Source: Climacteris rufus (lineage: Eukaryota; Chordata; Aves; Passeriformes; Climacteridae). From it: a DNA stretch of 64,000 bases. Position 1 is the first letter of the stretch. Each line of letters starts with the position of its first letter. The translations under genes and the position numbers were made by a program. The notes beneath the pieces were generated by a model. The model saw nothing but the letters and a program-made list of their open reading frames with translations. It did not search any database and had not been told where the DNA came from. The stretch lies in the NCBI GenBank assembly GCA_013398175.1, contig VZRZ01001923.1, positions 434,001 to 498,000 of the forward strand, given 5' to 3'. Below, piece after piece: positions 1-14,100 of the stretch.

Positions 1-3000
1 AGACTCAAACAGCCACAGTGATGCTCCTCATGCAAGAAATTTGTTTGTACCTTGACAGCTGCACCTCCTTTCTTCTTCTTTGTCTTACAGCAAGCCCAAT
101 GTCCCATACTGATTATTGTTACATGCTAAATGAGAAGCCAATGGCTATAAAACTCTCCTATTTTGATATTCTGTCCTCACAAAAATATCTGAATGAAGAA
201 AGACAGACTGGATGAAGATGATGTACAATATTAGTGAACAATCAGAGGAAATATCCCAAATAACATGAAAATGAATTACATCTTCTCAAAACAACACAAA
301 GGGTCAAACTGGAACATCAAGAAGGTGCCAGCCCTGTGTTGACAAGGGAAAAGCACTGCATTATCTGATATTATTTTCTGTCTTTAATTTTAATGAACAT
401 CAGGCTGCCATTTTCAATGAAATGCATTCCCAGATGGGAAGGTTAAATAGGTTTACAGGCTTATATTGGTTTTAGAGTGCACCAAGTCAGATGACTGTTG
501 AGATAGGCTGGTGTAGCTCAATCAATCTTTAATACAACTAAGGAGATACACAACAGATACACAGTGTGTACGCACAGGCCAGAATACCTCAGCACTGCTT
601 TGATGAGTTTGCCAGTGGTTGGAATGTTTAATAGCAGCCTGCTATGATATTTTGGTTTGGTGGAGGGCTTCTGCTTTTCAGATGACAAATGCCCTAAGTT
701 GCCATGCTGAAACCCTCTGCCCACACTGTCCTGACCCCTTGGTGTCTATGTGCAACACTGCTTTGGTACAGCCCCGTGCACCAGGAAAATCCCAAGTGGA
801 GTTTCCCTATTGTGAAGAAATGAAGATATTTCACTGAAAACTTATAACCCTGTTCAAAGCAGAAGTCCTGGAAGATTATGTTTCTTACTAAAGACAAAAC
901 AATTCCATTGATAAAGTATTTTGATTTAACATGTGGGAGACAGCTATCCCATCCCTGCTAAATTAGTATAGAGATGCCTTTCCAGCTTCTGACAGGAAGC
1001 ATTTAAATGGCTTTTGGGAATGAGTGCATTTTCAGGATTTCATTGAAAACATATGTATATGTAAATATATATGTGAATGTATAAATACATGTGAATATAT
1101 CAATTCATGTGAATATAAAGTAAAAAATATAAAAACTACAAAATTGTCACTGGCTCCCGTTGTCCATTTCCACAGTTTTCATTATGCATTTCCAGGTTAA
1201 TTTAATTTTTTCATGCAAAATAGATCTTCCCAAGAGAGAGAATGCCCAAATACACTGACAGAGCTGGGCATCCTTGCAGGAAGGTCTAAATATTGTATGT
1301 GCAGGATGGATACTGAGAATATAGAACAGTAAAGTTCCGTAAACCCAAGGGAAGAGTTTTAAGACCCCTTGAGGCATTAACACTGACGAGCAGAACCTAT
1401 ATTTCCTTACCTTGAAATGTGAGCCAGTCTCCTCTGAACTTATTCCATGCACTTAGTGCTTTCAGAGCTCAATGCATGCATTGAGCTGCAGTGTAAAAAG
1501 TAGGTGAGCAATATTTGTAAGGGGTTCTGGTAAACACAGGATGTACAGCAAGACTCCAGGACATAATTAATTGCAAATAATCAGCCCTAATAGCATTGCT
1601 TCAGAGCAGGGACTGGGATTTTCTCCTGCCTTTATGATAAGGGTTGTTATTCACAGGCTAACACAAGCTGCAGTTTTGCTAAGTGAAAGAGTTATCAAAG
1701 CATCCTATTCCATAGAGTTCAACTCCAGGAAGCTTGAAAAAAGGTTGGGCAGAGGAGTAGCTCTGGAATATCCTGCAGTTTGGGTACAACCTCAGGTTCC
1801 ATCCCTTCAGAAATGGGAAGGAAAACACATTGTTTCTGGGAGTCATCACCGACTTCCAGTTTCTCCCCTTGTTCATGCACTGGGCATCTCTGATCACCAC
1901 ACTGACAAAGAGCAGCCAGAAACTGGCCTGTCTCTGCTCAAGGCTCAAGCAGAGAGAGCAGAGAACAGAGGTGGCAGACAGAAGCTGTGCTCTACATTCC
2001 TGCAGCCAAAGACCATGCACACCTGGAGCCAGATGTGGATAGACCAGGACAAAGAGTCTTCGGCATGGTAGCTGAGCTCTGTGCAGCAGAAATTACTCTC
2101 AAGGATACCTGCCAGAAGTGTCCCAGAGCAAGCCTGGGTGCAAACAGCTCTCCCCAACAGCAAAGGCATTTCTAAACTAAAGCAGACATCCTTACACACC
2201 TCATGTGCCAGGTAGAAGAACATCCTGTGCAAACAGTTCATATTCTCTAACTTTTTTTCACATCTGCCTGTGTAGGTAAGGGCCACAAGGACTTATTCCA
2301 ATGGCTCACTTGGTGCCATAACACTCTTTCAGACTAAAAGCTGAAAGAACCACCACCCCAGGCACACATTCACAGCAGCATTCAAGCAACTATGTGAGAC
2401 CAAATATCCTTATTTGCAAAGCAATCACAGCTAAGGGAAGTATACCTGAAGGGTATGGGCAAGGCAATACGGGAAGACAAATTATTCCCCACAGGAACAT
2501 TGCATTCCACGCACATTACCTTTACACAGGGTTGATTACTCCCAGCACCATGCAAAAAGGCTGGCAAACAGTACTGCAATGGCTGTTACTAGTGCTGATT
2601 TACAAGAAATCTATAGTAATTTTATAAGTATCACAGGATGGGAGAAGACTTTATAGTGCATCAATCTGCACACAAAGACAGACTTAAAAAAACCCCACAC
2701 TGAGTTTCTCACTGCAGCTCCCCTTGAATTGATTCAACCTGATGCACAACTTGGGTTTTGCTGCCTTCAATGATTATGCCCTGCTTTTGCTCACTTCTCT
2801 GAGTACAATGAGTGTGTGTTGATTCCTTCCAGGCAAATGATCAGCCACTGCATATATACTAGTTTAGGATCATGTCTAGTCATTTCTTACACAACCCAAG
2901 AGGTCTTTACCTTCCTTGATGTTTCTTCAGCAGAACAAACCTTGGCTTATTAGAGTAAGGCTTCCTGTCCTGAAAGATCAAAGTACCCTCAGCAGAAGAA

Positions 3001-3464
3001 TAAGCACAGAGAAAAATCTCACACCCACAAATATTTCCTGAGAACCAATTTTTCATGTTGAAATGCAGAGTCCTTCAGGACCTGCCGAGCTCCCCGTGTG
3101 CAACTCCCTGCAAGACTGAGAGGGAGTGGGGATGTTTGCATTCAACAGAAGGCTCAGGGGGAACTGATTGACTGAAGGCATATTGAGATAGCAGAACACA
3201 CTGGCAAGATCTCGTCTTTCTAGCCACTGGGCTTCTGGGCTGCCTACTCCAGGTAGGACTCACTCAGGTGCTTGTCTTTTGTGCAGAGACCAAATTCCTG
3301 CCAGTCCTGAAGGTGAGGTGTGATTTGATTGCACCTGGATACATGTAGAGATTGTTGGTTACCCAGGATGGGTCATCTAAAGGCTGAATGAGATAACATC
3401 TAGAGTCTTGCAGGAGGATTTTTATCATCATGGTTTTACCACCTCCTTTGGACCACAGCCAAAG
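1..3464. other. non-coding stretch, no gene recognised
   Basis: I see no recognisable exon, RNA gene or transposon here. The longest open frame is 166 codons (1571-2071, +). It has no familiar motif, overlaps open frames on the opposite strand, and is best read as chance. Base composition is ordinary AT-rich vertebrate DNA. The only internal structure I can point to is the 18-bp tandem repeat at 1053-1124, listed separately. Confidence 0.6.
1053..1124. repeat. degenerate 18-bp tandem repeat, about four copies
   Basis: Copies start at 1053, 1071, 1089 and 1107, so the spacing is exactly 18 bp. The last three begin ATGTGAAT followed by a variable A/T-rich remainder; the first begins ATGTATAT. 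The tract is almost entirely A, T and G. It is a small minisatellite-like array in AT-rich DNA with no coding potential. Confidence 0.6.
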
Positions 3465-3604
3465 GTCCTCATCCCTGAAGGTGTTCAGGAGAAGACAGGA
3501 CATGGCACTCAGTGCCATAGTTTGTTTGACAAGGTGGTGATTGATCAAAGATCAGGCTTGATGATCTCAGAGGTCTTTTCCAACCTTCTTGATTGTGTGA
3601 TGGC
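3465..3604 (+). mobile_element. CR1 LINE 3'-end fragment
   Basis: The stretch follows the 3' end of avian CR1. It runs from a 'catccctgaaggtgttcaggag' type segment, through 'ggcactcagtgccatag' and 'gacaaggtggtg', to 'gatgatctcagaggtc' and 'ttccaacctt', and ends near a degenerate TTGATTGTGTGATG tail. This is the subfamily whose coding end reads through 'ALSAM'. The element is heavily 5'-truncated, as is usual for CR1. Sequence immediately upstream (3268-3464) does not match the family, so I stop the call here. Confidence 0.8.
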
Positions 3605-4952
3605 ACCTTCAGAAACATGCTGGCCATAGGGTTACTTTATTCAAAATTCTGACCCAGCAAGAAGAGGCAGCACCTCTTTCACCAGGGCTTTGGAGGAAAA
3701 CCACAATTCCTCACACAAGGCTTTCACCACTGCAGGGATCAAACCTGGCTCTGTTCAGGTAGGGAAAACTGAGAACATGAAGTAATAGAAAAGGTGTTGC
3801 TACCCTGAAGAGCTGACACCACATTTTACAGGACTAAAGAGAGGATGGACAAACCTAGGAGAGATATACCCTGACCTAGCAGTACCTGGGATAGTTTGAA
3901 TTTTAGGCCAATGGGAGGAGAAAAGGAAGGAAATCCACAGTTACTATCCCAATTCCTTCTTGCTGACTGCACACTACTATAAGTACTACAGCTGAGTGAG
4001 TCATTCAGAAGAAATTGGTAATTTGACATTGTTGACCCATTTCCATTTCACAAATCACTTCCACCATCATATTTTAATATTTTTTTTTTACAGTTACATT
4101 TCTGCAACAGTCTTTCTCAACTTCTGTCAGGGTGCTGACTGCTCATGAATTATTTATTGTTCAGTAAATACAGTGTGCTGATTTGTCACCAAATCTTGAA
4201 GGTGCTGCGGAGGTTCATGGGTCAGCTTCAAAATAAAGAGCAAGTAAAATTTGTTTTGTTAATTTTTACCTAGGTAAGGTCAGATGAGACTCTCAGATAC
4301 TTTACTGATTTCATTAGAAATGTTTTTAACCAAAAGTTTGGGTTATCAGTAAATGTAGAAAAATAATTTAAAAATTGTGAAAACCGCAAGAGAAGGCCCT
4401 AGGACAGCTCTGCTGAAATGTGCCTTTGTGTAGATTGCTACTCTGCATGTGATTGGTGATCTTCTCAGTCGGCATTTTAATTTTTTTTTGGAAATAAAAA
4501 TGCATGTCAATAATTCTACATCTAATTTTATAATATTTGTAATCAAAATACCTGAGTAATTTACCAACAATATTAAAAATACATCTCCCAAGCCTTTATT
4601 CTTTATAACCTATAAAATCTCCTGCCATCAATTTCAACACTTATTTGGTACATTACTTCTTTGCCACGCTACTATCATAGTCATAAAACTTGATTGATGT
4701 ACCTTTATCCACTGTGTCTTTTAGACAGGTTTATTGACTAAACTCCACATGCTCCAACTCAAAGACTGTGTTCCTTTTGCAGAGGAATATTTTATCAGCA
4801 TGTGTTTCAAAATGAAACATCTATTGCAATTCCATCTCTGAATAGGGTTTTGGGGTCACCCTTCAGAGAAAACTTCTACAGCTGTGTATATGTTAGAGTG
4901 CTGCAACTCAAGCTTGTTTCCTACCTATCCCTTCTAAGAATCTATAATCTAG

Positions 4953-4974
4953 TTATTTATTTATTTATTTATTA
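4953..4974. repeat. (TTTA)n microsatellite
   Basis: Five uninterrupted TTTA-type units in a row. Short tetranucleotide repeat with no other feature attached. Confidence 0.85.
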
Positions 4975-6487
4975 CAGCTCTGCCCAAAAGTCAGGAATAA
5001 TCTCTCACAAACTGTTTTATTTATTTTACTGTTGACATGACAATAAATCATGTGCCCAGTTTTATTGCATATGTAAATGTAATTGTATGAGATAATTTGC
5101 GGATTCAAAGCAGAACAGCTAATAATTATGATGATAAAATAATGTCGGGAAAGGAATTCATCAAAGCCAGTTTACTGCTCAAATTATCAGCAAGCAGTTT
5201 GAATTTGGACGAAAGCAAGAGGGGTTTAGCTATTTATGCTGGTACTGATGACCTGAATTTATAGTCCTTCATGTAAATGGTGAAGTTTCCATAGAGAGCA
5301 ACTGGGAGCTGAAATAAATATGACATTAAGCTGTAAAGACATGGGTCTTATCATGTACAGAAGATTGCCACCTGAAAACTACAAAAATAAAATTTTGTGT
5401 TTGGTTTGGGTTTTTTTCCTGAGGAAAGCGGGGATTGCTTTTAATTAACCAGATGGAAATCTGGAATTATCCTTTCCCTTCTCACAGAGGTTAAAACAAA
5501 TGCCCCCAATGTCTTTGCGTTAAGGTTGATAAAGTCAAGGCTAACACACAACAAGTCAACACCACACGTTGCAAATTATCTTGTTTTTCCCTTTCAGAAA
5601 GGCCATTGTGAAGTTTAGCATGAAATGAGCCCATGCCAGTACAATTTCCATTTAGGACAACCACCAGTGTCAATCCTCAGCCTGAGAACATCAACTGCCA
5701 TTGATCCAGAGCAGCTGGGACAGGAGCTGGAGCAGCACAACCCACGGTGTCAGGCAGCAGATGTCATGATGTGATGGGGGCATGAGAATTTCAGGAAGTC
5801 TCACATGGAGGGGGAAAGAAGGAATTTTCCATGGGATAGGAAGTGGGAGAAGGACCTTAAGTGTTGCTGTGGACCGAAAGGAGGAGCTGCACTTCCGCAA
5901 CACAAGGGGGACTGGGGACAAGTCACACTTCATCTCTGATGACATGGGTTTGGTATCAAAGATGCACAACCTCAAATTCTCTATTTTAAACCACAGGCAA
6001 ACTCCTTGGAAAGTATGAGGCAGTCTGGGTGTCAAAACTTCAGTGTGGCTGAGTCAGCCCTACCCCTAACACAGAGTTCAGCTGTGTCACCAGAAAAAGC
6101 CAGTGTTACTGCAGGGGTTGCAGGAGCAACTTCTGGTTTTGTTCTAGGTGGGAATTTGAATGCCAACACCTATTAGTTTCTGCCAGAGAAACCCAATCTA
6201 GTCTGCTGATCAAAGCTTTGGAGGCTTGAGCTCAATTTAAATCACAGCTTCATCTTTTTAGTGGCCAATACACGGTATCAAAAGGATCAGAAGAGGCCAG
6301 AGGAGAATTAACCACTGATTATTAAATTAGACAGAATACTCAAACATTTCAGTCTCTCAAGTTAATGCTGAGCAGGAACGTGTGGGCAAAGGCACATCCT
6401 TTATTAAAAACACCACACCAAAGTGAAGCTTGATCTATTATTCAATCAAGGTTCTTTTGAAGCAAATGGTCATTTTACATCAAACCC

Positions 6488-6523
6488 TTTTCCTTTTTTT
6501 CTTTTTCTTTTTTTTTTTTTTTT
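6488..6523. repeat. T-rich / CT low-complexity tract
   Basis: The tract is nearly pure T with two interspersed C residues before an unbroken T run. It could be a degraded poly(A) tail of a minus-strand retroelement, but no element body is recognisable beside it. Confidence 0.75.
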
Positions 6524-6742
6524 AATGCCATTCTACTGAGGGGGTGGAGGGCACCTAATATCCCTGGACTGTATTCATTCAGCTGCCATAAGCAAGCAGG
6601 GAAAGGAAAGGAACAACGTATTTATAAAGCTATAAAAGTTACAGTAGTAGAGTGGTTTTGCACTTTCTGTGGGTACAGACAGATAAAAGGGCTTTGTTTA
6701 ATTGTTTTTTTTTTTTTTGGTGTGAGATTACAAGAAAGCTAT

Positions 6743-7504
6743 TTATACTTCTGGCCACACTGGAAGTCCATTTTTGCTGACAATAGAGGCCTCACAGGTA
6801 TATCTGCCTGCGCATTCATGTGAAGAGAGAAAAGCTACAGAAAGTAAACAGAGCCAGAGACCTGACAGTGTGGAGAGTGAGCAGGGAGAGCTGGCAAGAC
6901 AAATCAATAAAGAGCTTACAGGTGCCTGTAAGACAAAGGCTGCTGCAAAGTAATTTTCTGTTGGGAAAACAAAAAAAAAGACATATGGCACATGGTTATG
7001 TATTAAAAGAAGTAGTCTGGCAACAGTGCAAACTGGAAGTCTGTCCTTCAAAATGGAAAGGCAAAGAGTTCTCAGGGCACTGCCCATGAGGGTGAAGACG
7101 ATGGAATGGGATGAAAAGCAAAGCAGCTTGAAGTGGGAGAAGAGCTCTCTGCCCATGAAAGGAAGGGATGGCATCAGTGAGAGACACATGTGAGCCAAGG
7201 CAGGAAAGCAGGAGACAAAACAGAAGGCAGCTTTGCAAAAATAGCTGCCAGTCAGAGAGGATGGACTGGCAGGGAAGTCTGTGTGTGCACACACACAGTG
7301 GGGGCTCCATTGAGTGACAGCATAGCAGTAGTTTCTGCAGACAAATCTCTCTGGAGGATGATTAATGTGTGTATCCCAAGCAGTACCATCAATGGCCTCA
7401 AAATTGAGGAGTTCCAGGTTTTTTCCTTTAGAGAGACCCAGAACAGTAGCTTCCATCAGACACTGTCTTAGAACAGCCCAGGCAGCAGCATGAGACTCAG
7501 TCAT
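6743..7504 (-). other. longest open reading frame, probably fortuitous
   Basis: This is a 253-residue open frame starting at ATG on the minus strand. The translation is rich in Cys, Leu, Ser and Phe and contains hydrophobic stretches. I recognise no domain, signal or family. It lacks a visible splice, promoter or polyadenylation context. The plus strand is purine-rich across most of it, so the minus strand is pyrimidine-rich and poor in TAA/TAG/TGA, which explains the length. I treat it as a chance frame; an unannotated lineage-specific gene is the alternative. Confidence 0.1.
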
Positions 7505-7887
7505 TAATCAGGAAGGTGTCTCTTCTTTATAATTCAGATTTCCCACCAGCAGAGAACAAAGCTAGGTTAGGAACTGAAGCTGTTTGCCAAAATCAGAAGG
7601 AAACAATATAGGAACTTCTGCTGGCTTTGGACTCTGTATGTTCCCTACATTGTAAAGGATGGAACATACTGGGATACTGGGAAGTAGGACCCAAGGTTGA
7701 ATAGAGCCAATTAAAGGACAGACAAAGGAGTATCCAGCAGAAAGAAATGCTTAATACATATAATTTTGCAGGTTATCAGTGCACGCTCTGTCCGGCTCAC
7801 TCCACCTTTCCTTATCCTCAGGGCATCAGACTGATAACAACACACAGAGCAGACAGGCCATTCCTCTGGGTCTGGGAAATTTTCTGG

Positions 7888-8106
7888 TCACACAGTGGCA
7901 GAGCCTGGAAGGAACTTCTGGAGATGGTTTTGTTGAAGTCCCCTGCTCAAAACACGGCCAGGGAGAGCATGGTGGTCAGACTGTGCCCAGTCAGATTTTC
8001 AACAGTTTCAAGGATGGGGATTTCACAGTCTCTGTGGACAATCTGTTTCACTCTTTGGCTGTGTTCATAGTAAAAGTATTTTCATACATTTAAGCAGAAT
8101 TTCCTG
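7888..8106 (-). mobile_element. CR1 LINE 3'-end fragment, antisense
   Basis: The plus strand reads as the complement of a CR1 3' region: 'ggaacttctggagatgg', then 'cccctgctcaaaacacggcc', then 'gattttcaacagtttcaagg' and 'gtctctgtggacaatctgttt', ending in the 'agtaaaagtattttc' segment. These occur in the same order as the family's antisense consensus, with scattered substitutions, so the copy is fairly old. The terminal octamer repeats are degraded ('tcacacagtggcag'). Confidence 0.75.
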
Positions 8107-11100
8107 CCCATTTGTGCCCATAATGCAAGGTCTAAAAATACATTCACATGAGGATGGCCCATTTTGGCCTGTGCTGCACTGACGCTCTTCTCTTCCTCAG
8201 GATTTCAGAAGGAACAGTGAACCAAATCAAATCTATGTGCTCCCATTAGGAAAGGCTTAGTGCTCAGCTAAAGGAACAGAAAAACATCACTATGATCAAA
8301 CTACACTGTTGATTTTGCAAATAAATAAGAGACATCTGTCCATCCCACTAGAGGGAGGATCTCCTGTCCACAGCCATCTCTGAGCAACTGACTGTCCCTC
8401 ATCTTCTGTCACAAGGGTGCTAACCCTCATGTTTTATAGAAAATGCATCCTACCCCAGAGCTTTCTTTGTGGTGAAAGCCAGAGAGATAAGGCCACTCAC
8501 TACATACCCTCTATTTAATTATAGCAGCATTTGCAGATTCTTTTGACTGTTCAGATTTCCAAAGAAAAGGGAAGGAACATGGAAGGAAGCAGGACTTTAC
8601 TAAGTAAAACATATATGTGAGCTGAAAATACAATATCTGTCAATCCAAGGATCATTTAACACAGTTTATGGGAACAAAATATTGAAGACATACGGAAGTA
8701 CTTAATTTCTATCACACATTATATCTAATTCTGTCTCCCATACTTCAGCTTTGGATTGCTTGATTTACATATTCAGGTGTATTAAATGTGCTTTTGATTT
8801 CTAAACCTAAATAAGTAGAGTATTCTTCATGGGATAGGAAATGCTTCAAAGCACCATGGAACCTTGTCTCTCAATATTTCCTCACTCTCCAGCTGAGCTT
8901 TCTTTTTTTCACATCTATTATGGTCTGAATTACTGCAGTCGAATGACTAGACAAATTTATTTTCTTATTTACTTAGAAGAGAAGTAACCTCTGCAGAAAA
9001 CTGGTGTTTTAAACCTTGCAGAATCACATCCCACCAGAAATCCTTTTTGCCCTCTTTTTTTTGTGAAAGCCTGCCCCATTCTGCTTGTGTATTTGGGACA
9101 AGGACACACAAGAAGAAGAGAAGGGAAAGATCTGCACAACTCTGCTGAAACAATCCTACTAAGGACAATCCACCCAAAGAAAGAACTGTAGCATTTTCCC
9201 ACATGCTGTGAAAACCCCTTAACAGTCTGTTTCAACTTGTTCCAGATACATAAACAAGCTGATAAACAACTCTTGCTGATTTTATTCCCCTAACTTTAAT
9301 AACGCTTTAATATAACATTGACAAGCTTGTGCCTAGTAATTATTTAGAAGCTGCCTCATGGTCAGGTTTTGTACCTTGTTGTTGCTGTGTGTTTTTCAAT
9401 CATCAACAACTGAAAAAGGGCTATTATTAAAATACCTCACCTAAAGTATCTTTTCTTATCATGACTTGAGATATAAAAATAACTGTGGGGAAAAAAATTC
9501 ATTGCATATTTATGCCTTTCAAATTCTCATATTATTAAAGAACAGGAATGGAGGAACAAAACGACACCCTCATTGTGCCAGGTCTTATTATCACCTGGAA
9601 GTTTCAAATCAGACAGTGAGATGCACATGCACATATCTTTTTTTTTTTTTAATAAATGGTTGCTCATTGTGTTTTACCATATTACGTAGTGTCTGCTTCA
9701 GAGACTGGCACTTTGCACCTATTCTAATGCTACTGGGAGCAAGATTTCAGATACAGCCTAGTACATGACAGAGGAGCACAACAAGATTCAAAGACTGGAA
9801 GCTGAAATTTGAAGACAAATGAGAAAAACGTATGGCAAGGTTACTCTCTTTCACATGAGTTCCTTCCATCAAGGTTGGGTATTTTTACATAAGATGCTTT
9901 TGTTTAGAGCTTTATCAGTAAAAGACGAAGGAATATTTGAGAGAGAACCCAAATCACGTTTTTCAAAGCCTCAGAAATGCCCCAGCTGAACTGAAGCATT
10001 GCACCAGACACAGCTCCAGCATTTTGAGGCCAGAAGCTAAAGGGGCACAGGCTTGATGGCAAGATCTGCAAGTGTATAAAAACGCTGCTCAAAGGATAAA
10101 ATTCACACTGCTGGATTACACGTTGTACAAGGGGTCACACTGATGTGCTAAGAGATGCTTACAGTCAACCATTGCTGCAGTCAAGAGGACACGTATCCAA
10201 CTGCCACACTATTGGACACAGGTCTATTTCTTGGGCTTGCAGAAAAGAGCATTAGGGAAATCAAAATTCAGGCTGAAGCTTTCTGCACTTAGCAGCTGAC
10301 ATGTCTATCCTGATTTCCTTCTTCTGTACGACAGTGCACAAATTAAAAACCCAAAGTCCTTCTCTAGCCAATGACCTAAGAGTTGTAAGGTCAGAGTAAG
10401 AGCAAAGAGGAGAGAGACTCATTTGTTCAGAGCCAGGAAGTCAGGAGACAACAGGCAGATCTGCATACCAATTCCTACCTCCATGTGGGAATGTTATTAT
10501 TTCAAAGATATGCCTGACTGGATCATAAGAGACATAGTTCAATATTTCTCTCAGTGTGTTCTCAAACAGATTTCACAAAGAATGTTCTTTTGTATTCAGT
10601 CCTCTGAATTATGACTGAAAGACAAAAATCTGATGAGGGCCTGACCTTCTGAGCTTAAATCCAGCCTCCTTGTTGATCAACACACCATTTTTCTCCAGCT
10701 GGAACATATTCTTATTGAAAAGAAAAGAAAAAACCAAAATAACAAAACAAAAACCCCAAGAAACCTGAAGAGCAAAAAAGCTGCCTAACACTTGCCTGAT
10801 TTCCTTATTAGTTCTTCAAGCTGTTTTATCCTGCAGTCTTTCCAGATTAGAACTGCTTGAATGTTTCTTCTCCTTCTTTTTAGGGTGTTTCTTGTCCATG
10901 TCCTGCACGTTTCCCCTTACTGCTTTTTCATTCACTGCAGCTCATTTGTGCTGCTTTCTGGTACGATACCAAAGAACCTGACCAACTTTGTCAATAGTTT
11001 ACTCTCACCTCTTCCTCTCTGGAACATATGATTCAAGAAGCATCTTATTACTTAAATAAACAACACCACAACAAAATCCTTGCTCTAGAAATAGAGGGAA

Positions 11101-14100
11101 TGTTAAAAATGAAAACAGCTTTGGCTGACAGTAACCTTCCTGTTACTGCTCTTTGGTCTCCAGCCACATCAAGTGGTGGTGGTGGTCACCCCCCACTCGT
11201 ATTCCTCAGTGTGTTCCCACAACCCAGAGAGCAGCTTTACATTTCTTGTGTCATTACAGGAAATGCACAACTCTATTTTACAGATACTTTTGCTCTGGAA
11301 ATGTACCAACCATTACAAGAATTTATACCAAGCACTGCACTAATCTATCATCCTGATTTTGAAAGCTTCATTGCTCTCCAATTTCTACTCCTATTACAAC
11401 CCCCAAATTTAACACTAATTTACCCCATTGCTAAGCAGAATGGAGAGTGACTCTCCCATTTTGAAAGCCACAAGTAACACTGCCACATACCCAAACATGT
11501 TATACTTCAATTTTCCATCTAAACCCCCTTTTGTCAGCAATAAGCCATTAGCATCCATTTTCTCCAAGGAGTTCAAGCTTATAATCAGCACATTTAGCAC
11601 CCGCACAGCTTTGTTGCTGCAGCAACCTCTCCTCTCTCATTCCCTACCCCATACTTACTTTAATCACAAGTTTTACTAATTAGTACAGCCTTCTCTCACA
11701 GTTCTTTCTCAGATGTCAAAATCCTGCCCTGTAACTCACTGCTTCCATTCATTACAGACTTCAAGTAGCCCAGTAGGGTACAAGGCCAAGAAGGATTTGT
11801 ACCATTGACCAAGAATCAGATCTGGAAATTCAAGTGACTACAACACATGGAGGAAGGAAAGGAAGAAAGAAGTTAAGTTTCTAATGTTTGAGTTCCCCAT
11901 GAGACTTCATAGAGGTTTTAGTATCAATGAGAGTGAGTTGGAATGGGGAAGCGATAACTTAAACATAAAAAACTGAAGATATTCTGGTTCTAATAGAGAA
12001 CCTCCCCTCCTCCCCCCCCACCCCCAAATCTTATTTGCATCTCTTGTTAGCCAGATCTCCACCTACTGCCATGTCTAGAAGGCATTACTTCTTTGTACTG
12101 ATCCCAGTGGGCCAGACCACAGACACACACAAGAAGAAAAAGGTGGTGAAGGAAGAAGCTTTTTCCTCACCAGCTGTAGTCTGTGAACCCACAGTCCCAG
12201 TACAGTCCCAGTCAGAACCACAGCATCTGTGAGGTCTCAGAGGTAAGCTCTGACCCACAAAAACCTGCATGAAATAAGATCTGCATGCTTGAGAGGTTGC
12301 TTTGTTCCCCAAGAACAACAGGGCTGGGGTTGCCCTGCCAAAACCAGCATATTGCTGGCAAAAGTCTCTGGGACTCATTTCCTTCCCCACTGTGACAAGC
12401 AGGTCCTGCACCACGTCTGACTGCCTGCAGGGAGCAAAGCCAGCCTTTCCCAGCAGGAATTCACTCAAGGCTCCAGCCTGACATATCTTTGGGGAAACAA
12501 AGATCTGAAAAGTTTTTGCAGTAACATGAATGTGTCAAAGAGCTTTCCAACACAGGAGAGCTGGAACTTCTATTTCTGTCTTACAGCCTTAGTAGCCAAG
12601 ATTTTTCCTAGGCTGAGCAGGGATTTGGAATGCCTCTGCTTTGGAAGACCTCTTAAAGAAATTCAGTCTTATGGAAGTGATAAGCACTGCTTCACAGGGA
12701 GGCAGCAGCATTCATCTCAATGCACCTGGGAGGGATCCCAGAAGCCACGGCACTTTGATTTGTATTTTGACAGATGGCAAAACTTGCATATATAGACCCA
12801 TTCCCTGAATGAATATATTCCATGAACATTATTTCATCTTTCCATCACATTAAAGGGTTAATTTTCCAGGAAGAACACTGATATATTTGCTAGGAAAGGG
12901 CAATTACTTCACAATACTTTACTGATTTTTTTTGGTGAATATCCCCTCAGACTGACTGCTCCAGATACAAGCATAGTTGCAAGGGAAATTTACTTGAATA
13001 TTAATTGAGTACTTGATATAACACACTGATGTGTTAAACATCCCTCATGTTTTTTAAACATATTTTCAGAGACGTGTAGTCTAACAGACTACAATTAGCT
13101 TAATGAGATTTAAATTGCACTAATGGACCTCATTAGGAGAAAAAAGTTATGAAGTCTTCAGCAGTTATTCAAAGGCTCATGTCAGCACAAGGAGAAAAGG
13201 TTCCGAAGCTTTATCCATAATCAGTGAAGAGAAGCAGCTTCCTGTAGAGAGAAAGAGTCAGGCCAAGAACCTATGTTCAGCCGCAGAGGATCATATTTCT
13301 TACTTCAGGTCTGAAAGAAGCCTAAAAAGGCCACCTTCCCAGAATGGGAATAGACTTTGTGGTCACCCATAATCCTCCATACCTACTTAGATCTTTTAGG
13401 ATCTTCACTATTTTTTCAAAACCTGATATGGAAAGAGGCATTGTGACGAACTGGATGACATCCATCAAAATACTCATTTTCCACAAAACACTAGTGACCA
13501 AAACAATAAAAAAAAATAATTTCCCGTGCTCTATAAGTAGACTATGAAATCTAATAATGGAACTCCTGGTAAAACAAAAGACTGAGCCTTGAGCCAGTCT
13601 GCTGCTTGAAACCATTTGGATAAAGCATAAAGTGAGTCCATTACACCCAGTCAATAGGAGGATTAGTCAAAGTGAGGCAGAGAGCGGGAATTGCAATACT
13701 GAACTCAAAGCCTTCCTACACTCCAAGTTATTTTAAGAAAATAAAGATTTTTTGTTCTATATTTTTTTCTTCTTTATAGTCATTATAGATAGAACATTTC
13801 AGAAGTGAGTAAGGAATTATTTTAATGATTGAAAGGTTTGATAAGCTGTTCTACAAAATTAAATTTACTACTATGTAGGGAACAAAGCATGACAAAAATT
13901 GTAAATAGGTGCAGTTTGGTATGCAAAGCTCTAAAATCATGTTATTACATGTCTGTCAGAGCTTGAAGTCTCCTGAATATAGTTTCTTCTGGCTATAAAT
14001 AGCAACTATGAACAATTAAACATTCCCATGCGTCTTTCTCAGTGGCAGCCTTTTACTCCCTTCTGAACCTCACCCAATGATCAAGATGCCACACTTTTGA

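Larger units (their letters stand above)
3605..7887. other. non-coding stretch with simple repeats
   Basis: No gene is recognised. It contains a (TTTA)n run, a T/CT-rich tract near 6490 and a 14-base T run near 6705. The 254-codon open frame on the minus strand (6743-7504) lies here. The plus strand there is strongly purine-rich, which depletes stop codons on the complement, and the translation has no recognisable domain. Positions 5085-5285 look like possible conserved non-coding sequence (see findings). Confidence 0.55.

Noticed and set aside
3268..3464. Extension of the first CR1 fragment to the left
   Set aside because: I could not match this sequence to CR1 in either orientation, so the call starts at about 3465.
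6743..7504. 253-residue minus-strand open frame as a new gene
   Set aside because: No recognisable domain, no gene context, and a purine-rich opposite strand that depletes stop codons. Listed only as a low-confidence open frame.
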